A stretch of DNA of 45,463 bases from an uncultured Lewinella sp. (lineage in GTDB: Bacteria; Bacteroidota; Bacteroidia; Chitinophagales; Saprospiraceae): contig CALMYQ010000013.1 of NCBI GenBank assembly GCA_937873655.1, positions 1 to 45,463 of the forward strand. The letters are read 5' to 3'. How positions within the stretch are numbered: position 1 is the first letter of the stretch; each line of letters begins with the position of its first letter. Positions 8,038-16,672 of the stretch are shown one piece after another. The translations under genes and the position numbers were made by a program. The notes under the pieces are model-generated. The model was not told the origin of the DNA and did not search any database. It saw nothing but the letters and a program-made list of their open reading frames with translations.

Positions 8038-8607
8038 TTAGAACAGAATTCCGGCCGACAGGAACAGGATATTGCTCTTGGCCTCGATATTCTTATTGGA
8101 GAATACATTGTTCAACCCGAATTCATACTGGAGGTCAAGCGAAATGATGCCCAGGTCCAGGCCGGTACCGACATTGAAACCCCAGCGGACGTCGTTGAAG
8201 GCATTGTCTTCGAACCCGGGTAAGCCGTCATCTGTGCTGAGAATAAAAGCCGCACTGGGGCCGGTAAACAGCCTGAATCCCAACCGGTCGCCGGAGATGA
8301 AGTCGCCCCCGATATACAACGGGATCCTTACACCCTCCATCTTGACGTCGTAGTCAAATAACCCGCCGATGCCCTCAAACCTTGAATTGTAACGGAAGTA
8401 CTGACCGCCGATGGACACATAGAATTTGTCGCCCGACCGGATGTCAGCGCCGATATGGTAGCCGGACTTGCCGTTGAATTCGCCGTCGTCATAGTTTTCG
8501 TCGAAATTGAAAAGGTTGACGCCGACCTTGGGGATAATTCTCGTTTGGGCTGATAATGCAAAGGCGGTACCTGCGATAAGGCTGATGATTAACAGGATCT
8601 TTTTCAT
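8038..8607 (-). CDS. Small outer-membrane beta-barrel protein (PorT/OMP_b-brl type)
   Basis: The 189-residue protein has a signal peptide (MKKILLIISLIAGTAFALSAQ) followed by alternating amphipathic beta strands and a C-terminal Phe in SAGILF, as in outer-membrane barrels. The mature start (RIIPKVGVNLFNFD) closely resembles that of another barrel at 38209-38802 (TTFNPKVGVNVSGLDA), so the two are paralogues. The predicted size fits an 8-strand barrel. Its role (structural, porin-like or adhesion) is unknown. It is monocistronic, with a hairpin behind it. Confidence 0.78.
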   Translation of the reverse strand: MKKILLIISLIAGTAFALSAQTRIIPKVGVNLFNFDENYDDGEFNGKSGYHIGADIRSGDKFYVSIGGQYFRYNSRFEGIGGLFDYDVKMEGVRIPLYIGGDFISGDRLGFRLFTGPSAAFILSTDDGLPGFEDNAFNDVRWGFNVGTGLDLGIISLDLQYEFGLNNVFSNKNIEAKSNILFLSAGILF

Positions 8608-8665
8608 ATATGTTTTTGGTTTATGTTAGTTAACAATGAATTTTGGCGATTGTTCGGAAAGGGCG

Positions 8666-8830
8666 TCATACCCTCCGGATCCCGCCGAAAATCAGGGTTA
8701 ACAAGAACAGGACGATGAAAATGTAGAAAACTACTTTGGCAATGGCCATGGCGCCCGAAGCGATACCGCCGAAGCCGAACAGCGCGGCAATAATGGCGAT
8801 AATGAAAAAGGAAAGAGCTAATCGTAGCAT
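8666..8830 (-). CDS. DUF1328 family small membrane protein
   Basis: The 54-residue product starting [19 protein letters not shown] matches the DUF1328 pattern: two hydrophobic helices separated by a Gly/Ala-rich turn ([14 protein letters not shown]) and a short basic tail. The frame is open further upstream, but the ATG at 8828-8830 gives the standard family N-terminus, so I reject the longer start at 8905. These tiny inner-membrane proteins are common beside stress-related genes and their function is not established. It stands near other small envelope genes of unknown role. Confidence 0.85.
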   Translation of the reverse strand: MLRLALSFFIIAIIAALFGFGGIASGAMAIAKVVFYIFIVLFLLTLIFGGIRRV

Positions 8831-8895
8831 GATGAAAGTTTTTATTTGGTTATTGGAATGATTACCGCATTTGAATGGACCGGGGACGGTGAAAG

Positions 8896-8922
8896 GCCGG
8901 CGCATCGGTTTGATGCGCCGGC
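8896..8922. terminator. Perfect 11-bp hairpin between two small minus-strand genes
   Basis: GCCGGCGCATC at 8896-8906 pairs perfectly with GATGCGCCGGC at 8912-8922 across a 5-base loop. It lies between the 114-aa gene and the DUF1328 gene. On the minus strand it is followed only by CTTTC, not a real U-tract, so it may be a weak terminator or an RNA-processing or stability structure in a shared transcript. Confidence 0.45.
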
Positions 8923-9049
8923 GTTTGAAATTACACCTAAGAACCCTATTCTAAAAGAAATTTTTCTGGTCAGGGGCTTCTGTAGTAAAACCCTTTTGGA
9001 CGTCTCGTGTTCGGTAGACCGGCCCCCCAAAAGGGAATTCCGCAGGCAT

Positions 9050-9394
9050 TTATCCGGCCATTTTTTTGTTGATGCGGAATTCGCCGGTCTCCTTGATTCT
9101 GACCTTCGATATGAAATTCAACATCTTGTGATCGGCGTAGGCGCCGTAAGAGGACGTCAGCGTACCCCTTCTGCCGTCGTTGGATTCGACGGCAAAAACG
9201 ATAGACATGTCGCTGGGGTTGCTCTCGCCCTCAAACCGGTGGTATTCCACGATCGTCATTTCATCTGCCGAATACTGTCTGCCGGTTTCGATGCCGTGCA
9301 TCTGGTCTTCCTCGAATTTGTAGTTGTCGGTATAGCCTCTTTGCTGAAGGCTGGCAAGCGCATCTACCAACGTATCGTATTTATAGAATTTCAT
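9050..9394 (-). CDS. Conserved small hypothetical protein (114 aa)
   Basis: This soluble protein begins MKFYKYDTLVDALASLQQRG and has a TIVEYHRFEGESNPSDMSIV core. It resembles a family of about 100 residues that is widespread in Bacteroidota and is sometimes labelled phosphoribosylpyrophosphate synthetase. That label looks wrong, because no PRPP-binding motif is present. No signal or membrane segment is seen. The neighbours are other small genes (DUF1328, coiled-coil lipoprotein), which suggests a general stress or envelope context only by association. Confidence 0.7.
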   Translation of the reverse strand: MKFYKYDTLVDALASLQQRGYTDNYKFEEDQMHGIETGRQYSADEMTIVEYHRFEGESNPSDMSIVFAVESNDGRRGTLTSSYGAYADHKMLNFISKVRIKETGEFRINKKMAG

Positions 9395-9519
9395 GGCAGT
9401 TTTTATTTTGATTCATCTCTAAAACAACCTCGCGGCATCCAGGTTCGGTCGGTTTAGTCAAAGCAGATATCCGAACATGCCGGCCGGTATGGGGGTTTAA
9501 AATGAAAAATCCAAAAACC

Positions 9520-9927
9520 ATGAAACAGTCAAAAATTTTATTGGCGGCCTTGATCCTGCTGGTGGGATTTACCACCTTTTCCTGCACCAATGCAAGCCGC
9601 AATGACCTGGAAGATGCCGGGGATAAGATCTCTGATGCCGTAAAAAAAGATAAGGAGGTTCTCTCTGACGAACTGAGGCAAACCAAAGTGGCCATCAATG
9701 AAAAAATAGCCGATCTCCGCATCCGTCTGGACAATGCAACCGATGAAACCAAAGACGATATCAACCGGCAGTTGAATGAGTTGGACCAATGGTCCAAGGA
9801 AGTGGATCAGAAAATGGACCGCCTCGGTGAGCAAGTAGACGACGGCTGGGACGCCTTTAAGGCTGATGTTCGGGAAACCATCAGAAAAATTGATGATAAC
9901 CTGAAAACATCCAACGATAACGGCTGA
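9520..9927 (+). CDS. Small coiled-coil lipoprotein
   Basis: From the ATG at 9520 the product has 135 residues: a signal sequence MKQSKILLAALILLVGF, a Cys after TTFS (lipobox-like, slightly atypical), then an almost entirely charged helical domain with Lys/Asp/Glu/Gln-rich heptads. An upstream in-frame ATG at 9502 would add six residues; the internal start gives the more usual lipoprotein length. The architecture resembles small periplasmic helical lipoproteins, but no family is certain. The gene is followed by a clear bidirectional terminator. Confidence 0.72.
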   Translation: MKQSKILLAALILLVGFTTFSCTNASRNDLEDAGDKISDAVKKDKEVLSDELRQTKVAINEKIADLRIRLDNATDETKDDINRQLNELDQWSKEVDQKMDRLGEQVDDGWDAFKADVRETIRKIDDNLKTSNDNG

Positions 9928-9952
9928 TAATAGCAGGTTTCTTTAACCGCGC

Positions 9953-9983
9953 AGCCGGGGTGGTTAAAGCCCCGGCTTTTTTA
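9953..9983. terminator. Rho-independent terminator between convergent genes
   Basis: AGCCGGGG (9953-9960) pairs with CCCCGGCT (9970-9977) across a 9-base loop and is followed by TTTTTTATTTT. It ends the coiled-coil lipoprotein gene and may also serve the convergent antiporter gene. Confidence 0.85.
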
Positions 9984-9985
9984 TT

Positions 9986-10918
9986 TTACAGGGTTTGAAC
10001 GGTCAGCTGAGACATGAAGACCAGAAAGAAAAGCAGCAGCACCAGGCCTTCCCACCGGGTGATGATCCGGTTGTTGGAAATAATGCCGAATAAAACGGTC
10101 ATGGCGACCATCAGCGGAAGGTGAAAGCTCAAAATGTTTTCCGGAATGACCAGTTTGCCGAAAAAGGACGGTACCCCCATAACCACAAAGGTGTTGAAAA
10201 CATTCGAACCGAGTACATTGCCGACCGCAATCTCCGGCTTACCCTTGCGGGCAGCCTTGATGCTGACAATGATCTCAGGGAGCGAGGTGCCGATGGCCAC
10301 TGCCGATAAAGCGATAATCTCCGACGAAATGCCGGCCATAACAGATAGTTTCTGGATGGCAAAAATGGTATAATCGGCTCCCAGCCAGACCAGCGCGCCC
10401 CCCACCGCCAGCATGGCATACGTTCGCCAGGAAACCTTATACCGCATCGTTTCGCCGCCACTGGTATCCGATTTGAAGGTGTAACCCAGGAAAATGGCGA
10501 TCCCGCCCATGAAGATCAAGGCTTCGAACAGGGTGAAATGCCGGTCGGCCAGCACGAACCACAGCAAAAAGGCCGACGCCCAAAGAAAGGGCATGTCCAT
10601 TTTCCAGATGTCGTTCTCCATGATCATCTGCCGGGAAACCAGCGCGGAAAGCCCAAGGACCAGGGCAATATTCGTGATGTTCGAGCCGACGACGTTGCCG
10701 ATCACGATTTCCGAATTGCCGCTCAGAACCGCCGCGATCGACGTGGCCAGTTCGGGCAGGGAGGTGCCGAAAGCTACAATGGTTACCCCGATGATAAAAG
10801 GCGGAATGCCCCATCCAAGCCCGATAGACTCGGCGGCATTGATAAACCAGTCGGATGCTTTCAGCAAAACGGCCAGGCTCAGTACGAACAGGCCGGAATA
10901 AAGCAGTAAATCTCCCAT
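9986..10918 (-). CDS. yrbG: Calcium/sodium antiporter, YrbG family
   Basis: This 310-residue integral inner-membrane protein has about ten helices and the two inverted alpha-repeats of the Ca2+:cation antiporter superfamily. GTSLPE occurs at 51-56 and again at 210-215, with GNVVGSN (74-80) and GNVLGSN (233-239). The acidic residues in these repeats bind Ca2+ and Na+. It should exchange cytosolic Ca2+ for Na+ (or H+). It starts one base after the stop of rfbD, so it is probably co-transcribed with fabI and rfbD although its function is unrelated. Confidence 0.92.
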   Translation of the reverse strand: MGDLLLYSGLFVLSLAVLLKASDWFINAAESIGLGWGIPPFIIGVTIVAFGTSLPELATSIAAVLSGNSEIVIGNVVGSNITNIALVLGLSALVSRQMIMENDIWKMDMPFLWASAFLLWFVLADRHFTLFEALIFMGGIAIFLGYTFKSDTSGGETMRYKVSWRTYAMLAVGGALVWLGADYTIFAIQKLSVMAGISSEIIALSAVAIGTSLPEIIVSIKAARKGKPEIAVGNVLGSNVFNTFVVMGVPSFFGKLVIPENILSFHLPLMVAMTVLFGIISNNRIITRWEGLVLLLFFLVFMSQLTVQTL

Positions 10919-10919
10919 G

Positions 10920-11792
10920 TCATATGTTGGTCAGGCAAACTTTCAGGCTGTCCCGCCAATACGGGATTTCCAGGTTGAAAGTCGTCTTGATTTTACTTTT
11001 ATCAAGCAGGCTGTACGGCGGCCTTTCTGCCGGAGTGGGGTAGTCCCTGGTTGCGATCGGGATGACCTCGCAGGGCAAACCCGACAGGTCAAAAACGGCC
11101 TTGGCAAAATCATACCAGCTGGCAACGCCCTCGTTGCTGTAATGATAAATACCGAAAGGCAGCAGCTCCTCGGCCGCCCCTGACACCAACACGCTAATAA
11201 TGGTCAGGACCGCTGCTGCAAGATCCGGACCGTAAGTGGGCGTTCCAACCTGGTCGCACACCACGGATAACCGATCCTTTTCAGCGCCTAACCGAAGCAT
11301 GGTCCGGACGAAATTATGCCCGAATTCGGAGTAGATCCAGGACGCGCGGATCAATACGGTGCGCGGATTTGCAGCCAGAACGCCTTTTTCTCCGGCCAGT
11401 TTGGACCGGGCATAAACGCCTTTGGGGCCGGTGGGATCGTCTTCCCTGAACGGCACGCCGTTGCCTCCGTGAAAAACATAATCGGTCGAAAAATGGATCA
11501 GGGCGCATCCGTTTTCAAAAGTCTTTTCGGCCAGGTATGCCGCACCGTCGGCGTTGATGGCGAAAGCGGCCGCTGTTTCCTGTTCCGCACGGTCGACGGC
11601 AGTATAAGCCGCGCAGTTAATGCAAAAATCAAATGCATGGCGCCGGAAAAATTCGTCGACGCTGAGGCTGTCCGCAATATCCAGCTCCGACCGGGAGGCA
11701 AACCGGAATGACAAGGCCGGAAAATTTCCGGATACAGCCCGGAAGCTTTGCCCCATCTGACCGTCGGCGCCGCATACCAGAATCTTGGTCAT
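10920..11792 (-). CDS. rfbD: dTDP-4-dehydrorhamnose reductase
   Basis: This NAD(P)H-dependent short-chain-dehydrogenase-type enzyme makes dTDP-L-rhamnose, the last step of the RmlABCD pathway for surface polysaccharides. The 290 residues show GADGQMG (8-14) for cofactor binding, FSTDYVFHG (101-109), and the catalytic Tyr127-x3-Lys131 pair (YARSK). The RSELDIAD segment near 34-41 is typical of RmlD. No rmlA, rmlB or rmlC is in the window, so the rest of the pathway must lie elsewhere. It lies between fabI (61 bp upstream) and yrbG. Confidence 0.92.
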   Translation of the reverse strand: MTKILVCGADGQMGQSFRAVSGNFPALSFRFASRSELDIADSLSVDEFFRRHAFDFCINCAAYTAVDRAEQETAAAFAINADGAAYLAEKTFENGCALIHFSTDYVFHGGNGVPFREDDPTGPKGVYARSKLAGEKGVLAANPRTVLIRASWIYSEFGHNFVRTMLRLGAEKDRLSVVCDQVGTPTYGPDLAAAVLTIISVLVSGAAEELLPFGIYHYSNEGVASWYDFAKAVFDLSGLPCEVIPIATRDYPTPAERPPYSLLDKSKIKTTFNLEIPYWRDSLKVCLTNI

Positions 11793-11853
11793 TGGTCTGC
11801 TTTATGTGGCGTGTCCGTCGTCGAAAATACCTTTCGGCGAAAACCCGCAGCCA

Positions 11854-12660
11854 TTATTGTTCCGGCAGAACCGCCGGATTCATGCCCATCGTCGAAAACC
11901 CGCCGTCGTGGTACAGGTTTTGCATGGTGACCATCCGGGTCAGGTCGGAGAACATGACGATGCAGTAATCCGCACACGAAGCCGCACTGGCATTGCCGAG
12001 GGGCGACATCTTGTCCGCGTAACCGAAGAATTCGCTGAACCCTTTGACGCCGCTTCCGGCAGTGGTCATGGTCGGCGACTGGGAAATGGTGTTCACCCGG
12101 ATCTTGTTGCGGGTCCCGAAATGGTAGCCGAAACTTCTGGCGAAGGACTCCAGCAGGGCTTTCGACTCCGCCATTTCGCTGTAATCCGGAAAGACCCGTT
12201 GCGCGGCAATGTAGGAAAGCGCCAGAATGGAACCCCAGTCGTTCATGGCGTCCATCTTCCAGATGACCTGCATCACTTTGTGGAACGATATGGCAGAAAT
12301 ATCGAACGTCTTTTGCATGAAATCATAATTCAAGTCCGTATATTCCCTGCCTTTTCTGACATTTAGCGACATGCCGATCGAGTGCAGGACAAAGTCTATT
12401 TTACCCCCGAGAACCTCCATGGATTTGGTGAACAGGTTTTCCAGGTCTTCCATGCTGGTGGCGTCGGCGGGAATGATCTCCGCATTCAGCTTATCGCCCA
12501 GTATCTTGAGTTGTCCCATGCGCAGGGCAACCGGCGCATTGGTCAGGGTGATGGTCGCTCCTTCTTCCACGCAACGCTCTGCTACGTGCCAGGCCATGGA
12601 CTTCTCGTCCAGCGCGCCGAATATGATGCCCTTTTTGCCTGCTAAAAGATTATTCGCCAT
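11854..12660 (-). CDS. fabI: Enoyl-[acyl-carrier-protein] reductase (NADH)
   Basis: FabI reduces enoyl-ACP to acyl-ACP in the last step of each fatty-acid elongation cycle. The 268 residues carry the FabI-type cofactor loop (GIIFGALDEKSMAWHVA, from 11), the LHSIGMSL segment (92-99), and the active site Tyr150 plus Tyr160-x6-Lys167. The frame stays open much further upstream, but the ATG at 12658-12660 gives the canonical MANNLLAGKKG start; the upstream part overlaps the divergent protease gene and is spurious. It is probably first in an operon with rfbD and yrbG. Confidence 0.95.
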   Translation of the reverse strand: MANNLLAGKKGIIFGALDEKSMAWHVAERCVEEGATITLTNAPVALRMGQLKILGDKLNAEIIPADATSMEDLENLFTKSMEVLGGKIDFVLHSIGMSLNVRKGREYTDLNYDFMQKTFDISAISFHKVMQVIWKMDAMNDWGSILALSYIAAQRVFPDYSEMAESKALLESFARSFGYHFGTRNKIRVNTISQSPTMTTAGSGVKGFSEFFGYADKMSPLGNASAASCADYCIVMFSDLTRMVTMQNLYHDGGFSTMGMNPAVLPEQ

Positions 12661-12822
12661 AACTTTTTTTGTCCTTTTTGATTTTTGGCGGGTAAAGTTC
12701 CGCAAAAAAAACGGTTTTTTAAAGCCGGACTTCCGGACGGGGGCTGAATTATTTTTCCTGTCCGGGCTCGCCGAGTCAGCTTTGAATGCCCTCAATGCGT
12801 TATGCAATAATATACCCGACTT

Positions 12823-14043
12823 ATGAAATATTTCCTCTTGTGTTGCTTCCTTTCCGGAGTCCTCCTCGCCAACGCACAAAGAATACCGGATATCGGTATG
12901 AAGAATGCCGATAAGATCGACGTCCCTTTTGAACTTGAGAACAACTTCATCATCATCAGCGTCATTTTCAACCGGGTTTTCCCGCTCAAGTTTATTGTGG
13001 ATACCGGCGCCGAATATACCATTCTGACCCACAAGGAGATCACCGATCTGCTGCAGATCGATTATCACCGCGAATTTCCCATCCTGGGGGCGGATATGAA
13101 AACGGAGCTTAAAGGTTATCTGGCCCGCGGGATCGATCTCCAGATCGGCGGCATGCTGGCCAGCCAGAGGACGATCCTCGTCCTCGACGATGACTATTTC
13201 CGCTTTAACGAACTGGCCGGGATCGAGGTTCACGGCATCCTCGGCGCCGACCTGTTGCGCCGCTTTGTGGTCCGGATCAATTACCAGAAAAAGGTGATCA
13301 CATTTTTTGACCCGGGCCATTTCCCGGAACCCCGCCAGGCTACCGTCCTTCCGATCGATGTCTACAGGAACAAACCTTATATTAATGTCGATGTCGGCAT
13401 GCAGGATAAAAGCCTGGACAGCTTGAAGATGCTCATCGACACCGGCGCAAGCCTTGCATTGCTGGTACACACCGGCACGCTGCCCGGTTTCGAAACCCCT
13501 GCCAATGTGGTGCCCGGCAACATCGGCATGGGGCTTGGCGGTTTTCTGGAGGGATACAACGGCCGGATGGACTTCATCGACATAGGACCGCACCGCTTGC
13601 GGGGTGTGATCACCAATTTTCAGGACTTCCTGCCGGGGGCCAACCCTGAATTGATCAATCGGCGGAACGGGATTGTCGGCAACCAGGTCCTCGAACGCTT
13701 CAATGTGACCTTTGACTATATCCGGGAAAAACTGTACCTGGTGCCCAACCGCCATTTCAATGACAGGTTCCGTTTCGACAAGAGCGGCATGGCGCTGGTG
13801 GCCTCGGGGGTCCGGTTGGGCGAGATCGTTGTGCTCAGCGTCATTCCCGGGAGCCCGGCCGATGAGGTGGGCATCCTCCCGGGCGACCATATCAAGACCT
13901 TCAACGGGTTTTCAACCCGCTTGTTCAGCCTCGGCGATATTGTCTACCGGTTGAGCGGCCGGACCGGCAAACGCATCCGGCTCAACATCATCCGGGACGA
14001 AGTGAAATTTAAGGTAACTTTTAGATTAAGGGATTTGATTTAA
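12823..14043 (+). CDS. Exported retropepsin-like aspartyl protease with PDZ domain
   Basis: The 406-residue protein has a signal peptide (MKYFLLCCFLSGVLLANAQ), two retropepsin-like halves and a C-terminal PDZ domain. The first Asp motif is FIVDTGAEYTILT (Asp60) and the second is MLIDTGASLALLV (Asp206), so one chain could supply both catalytic aspartates. The PDZ domain (about 320-406) contains SVIPGSPADEVGILPGDHI, the usual ligand-loop region. It probably works in the periplasm or on the outer membrane. The C39-ABC exporter gene follows 26 bp later on the same strand, so co-transcription is likely, but a functional link is only inferred. Confidence 0.82.
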   Translation: MKYFLLCCFLSGVLLANAQRIPDIGMKNADKIDVPFELENNFIIISVIFNRVFPLKFIVDTGAEYTILTHKEITDLLQIDYHREFPILGADMKTELKGYLARGIDLQIGGMLASQRTILVLDDDYFRFNELAGIEVHGILGADLLRRFVVRINYQKKVITFFDPGHFPEPRQATVLPIDVYRNKPYINVDVGMQDKSLDSLKMLIDTGASLALLVHTGTLPGFETPANVVPGNIGMGLGGFLEGYNGRMDFIDIGPHRLRGVITNFQDFLPGANPELINRRNGIVGNQVLERFNVTFDYIREKLYLVPNRHFNDRFRFDKSGMALVASGVRLGEIVVLSVIPGSPADEVGILPGDHIKTFNGFSTRLFSLGDIVYRLSGRTGKRIRLNIIRDEVKFKVTFRLRDLI

Positions 14044-14069
14044 TTTGAAAAAATAGCTTTCTTTCGTCC

Positions 14070-16262
14070 ATGGCAAAGCGTTTCCCCTTTTATCGCCAAC
14101 TTGACGGCATGGACTGTGGCCCCGCAAGCCTCCAAATGGTGGCGGCTTATTACGGCCGGAATTACACCTTGCAAAACCTGCGGGAAAGCTGCTATATTGA
14201 CCGGGAAGGGGTGTCCCTCCGCGGGATTGTCGAAGGCGCTGAAAGGATCGGATTGCGCAGCCTGCCGGTCCAGGTCCCCTTCCGGGCTGATTCGCCCGGT
14301 TCACCCAGCCTGCTGGCCGCCCCGCTGCCCTGCATTTGCCACTGGCAGCAAAATCACTTCGTCGTTCTTTATAAGTTGAATGAGAAATTCGCCTGGGTGG
14401 CTGATCCGGCAATCGGCAAGGTCAAATTGACCGTGGACGAATTCCTGCGCGGCTGGCGGCAAAACCACAGCTCCGGGATCGCACTCCTGCTCGAAACAAC
14501 GCCGGCTTTTTTCGAAGCTGAAGGCGAGGCCGGAAATAAAACCGGGGTTGCCTACCTCCTCAATTACCTCAGGCCTTTTCGCCGCCTGATCTGGCAATTG
14601 GGGCTGGCGGTCCTGCTGGGCGGAGGCTTCCAGCTGATCTTCCCCTTCCTGACCCGAGCCGTGGTGGATATCGGAATCGAGAACCGGGATCTCAATTTCA
14701 TCCGGATCGTCATTGCCGGCTATCTGATGCTGTTCCTGGGGCAGGTCACCGTGAATTTTATCCAAAGCTGGATCCTGCTCCATATCGGCGCCCGGGTAAA
14801 TATCAACCTCATTGCCGATTTTCTGGTCAAGCTCATGCGGCTGCCGATCTCTTTCTTCGATACCAAACTGACCGGCGACCTCCTTCAACGCATCGGCGAT
14901 CATAAACGCATTGAAGCCTTCCTGACAGCCTCCACCCTGAATGCTGTTTTTTCCGGCTTCCAGTTCCTCGTTTTCGGGGTCGTCCTGTGGATCTTCAATT
15001 CGGGGATCTTCCTGGTTTTTCTGGGGGCTTCCGTTTTATACCTGGGGTGGGTGCTTTACTTCATGCGATCCCGGGCCGCACTCGACCACCGGCGGTTCAA
15101 GGAGCTTTCAGAGAACCAAAGCGCGCTCATTGAGCTCATTCAGGGGATGACGGAGATCAAATTGCAGCGCAGCGAGATGAAGCGCAGATCTCAATGGATG
15201 CACATCCAGGCCAGGTTGTTCAGGGTGAACGTACAAGCCCTCGCACTCTCCCAGAAACAGGATATAGGCGCCGCCGTGATCAGCCAGTTAAAGGATATCA
15301 TCATCCTGCTGATCGCCGCCAACGCCGTCATCATCGGCGAAATGACACTGGGTACCATGCTGGCCATCCAATTCATTGCCGGTCAGCTCAACGGGCCGCT
15401 CCTGCAGTTCGTCGCCTTCGTACGCGCCTTCCAGGATGCGAGGATCAGCCTGGAACGACTCGGCGAGATCCACGAAAAAGAGGATGAACGCAGGGATGAA
15501 CACCAGCTCGGCATCCTGCCCGCAAAAGGCGGCTTTTCGATCCGCCAATTGTCCTTTCGGTACAACCCCCTGGCCAATTTTGCCCTTCAGGGCATCGATC
15601 TTGAAATTCCGGAAGGCAAGGTCACTGCAATCGTCGGCGCGAGCGGCAGCGGCAAAACCACCCTGCTCAAGTTGCTGCTTGGTTTTTATCAGCCGACCGA
15701 AGGTCAGGTCAGGGTAGGGGGGCTCCAATTGTCCAATATCGACCCCGACCTGTGGCGGCAACAATGCGGCGCCGTTATGCAGGACGGCTTTATTTTTTCC
15801 GATACGATTGCCAATAACATCGCCGAGAGCGATGACCGGGTAAACAAAGCGAGATTGCTCAAAGCGGTCCAGGCAGCCCATATCCAGGCGTTCATCGAGT
15901 CGCTCCCACTGAATTACAATACCCGCATAGGCGCCAGAGGCAACGGCCTGAGCCAGGGGCAGCGCCAGCGCCTGCTGATCGCCAGAGCCGTTTATAAGGA
16001 CCCGCCGTATCTCTTTTTTGATGAGGCCACCAACGCGCTCGATGCCGAGAATGAAAGGGTCATCCTGGAAAACCTCGACCGTTTTTTTGCAGGAAGGACC
16101 GTGGTCGTCGTCGCGCACCGCCTCAGCACGGTAAAGAACGCCGACCAGATCATTGTCCTCGAAAACGGACAACTCGTTGAAAAAGGTACCCACCCGCAAT
16201 TGGTCGAACAAAAAGGCGCCTACTACCGTTTGGTTAAGAACCAGCTCGAACTGGGCGAATGA
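14070..16262 (+). CDS. Peptidase (C39)-containing ABC exporter
   Basis: The 730-residue protein joins a C39 peptidase (about 1-135), a six-helix ABC exporter domain (about 160-450) and an ATPase (about 480-730). The peptidase triad is visible: Cys16 in DGMDCGPAS, His96 in NHFVVLYK and Asp112 in VADPA. The ATPase has Walker A GASGSGKTT (523-531), signature LSQGQ (about 626) and Walker B with Asp651-Glu652. Such proteins cleave double-glycine leader peptides and export the product (bacteriocins, microcins or peptide signals). Downstream TolC-like and HlyD/MacA-like genes could complete an envelope-spanning exporter, but a 410-bp gap separates them. I see no GG-leader substrate gene nearby. Confidence 0.9.
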   Translation: MAKRFPFYRQLDGMDCGPASLQMVAAYYGRNYTLQNLRESCYIDREGVSLRGIVEGAERIGLRSLPVQVPFRADSPGSPSLLAAPLPCICHWQQNHFVVLYKLNEKFAWVADPAIGKVKLTVDEFLRGWRQNHSSGIALLLETTPAFFEAEGEAGNKTGVAYLLNYLRPFRRLIWQLGLAVLLGGGFQLIFPFLTRAVVDIGIENRDLNFIRIVIAGYLMLFLGQVTVNFIQSWILLHIGARVNINLIADFLVKLMRLPISFFDTKLTGDLLQRIGDHKRIEAFLTASTLNAVFSGFQFLVFGVVLWIFNSGIFLVFLGASVLYLGWVLYFMRSRAALDHRRFKELSENQSALIELIQGMTEIKLQRSEMKRRSQWMHIQARLFRVNVQALALSQKQDIGAAVISQLKDIIILLIAANAVIIGEMTLGTMLAIQFIAGQLNGPLLQFVAFVRAFQDARISLERLGEIHEKEDERRDEHQLGILPAKGGFSIRQLSFRYNPLANFALQGIDLEIPEGKVTAIVGASGSGKTTLLKLLLGFYQPTEGQVRVGGLQLSNIDPDLWRQQCGAVMQDGFIFSDTIANNIAESDDRVNKARLLKAVQAAHIQAFIESLPLNYNTRIGARGNGLSQGQRQRLLIARAVYKDPPYLFFDEATNALDAENERVILENLDRFFAGRTVVVVAHRLSTVKNADQIIVLENGQLVEKGTHPQLVEQKGAYYRLVKNQLELGE

Positions 16263-16672
16263 CGCGATTACCTGAAATTACCGGATAGGTCCAATCGCCG
16301 GTACCTCACTGCTTACTTTTCTATCCTGCGGATTCAACCGGTGGTTTTCCGTGCATGCCGGCCTCATTTCGTGCCGGCAGGGTGGGCCGGATTGGGTTTG
16401 TGAGATCAAATTGCTGTCGTTTTTCCGGCGTATGGACCGGCGACGTAAAATTTTACGTCCCTACTGACAACTGACAACTGACAACTGACAACTATATAAG
16501 GCGTGTTCATCCATTCAAAAGACATTTTTATATAAAAATTTACCGACTCCGGCGATACTTTCTTATCCTTGACCCCGAATTTGTGGTATTCAGCTATTAC
16601 TTGTTTCGGGTCGGCCTGGCAGCGCAGTTTTGGGCGACTGCCCGGCTGCACCCAGATAAAACACCTCTTTTT
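16263..16672. other. Intergenic region between exporter and TolC-like gene
   Basis: No credible gene is seen in these 410 bp, and no small GG-leader peptide ORF on the plus strand. The stretch contains a 7-bp stem hairpin (TGCCGGC 16356-16362 with GCCGGCA 16373-16379), an 18-bp perfect palindrome GACGTAAAATTTTACGTC at 16442-16459, and an adjoining ACTGACA tandem array. Confidence 0.55.
16463..16493. repeat. Tandem ACTGACA heptamer array
   Basis: ACTGACA is repeated four times without interruption, with a partial fifth copy (ACT). It starts four bases after the palindrome at 16442-16459. It is a simple short tandem repeat with no spacers, so not CRISPR. Confidence 0.85.

Noticed and set aside
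9050..9394. Annotation as phosphoribosylpyrophosphate synthetase
   Set aside because: The protein is far too short and has no PRPP-binding motif; the name seems to be an inherited mislabel in this family.
11854..13890. A 678-codon open frame on the minus strand containing fabI
   Set aside because: Only the last 268 codons are FabI. The upstream part is antisense to the retropepsin-like gene and has no recognisable protein features.
14301..16211. Antisense frames under the C39 exporter
   Set aside because: The plus strand encodes complete peptidase and ATPase motifs; the antisense frames are by-products of codon use.
16463..16493. Short tandem repeat as a possible CRISPR array
   Set aside because: Repeats are 7 bp and contiguous with no spacers, and no cas genes are nearby.
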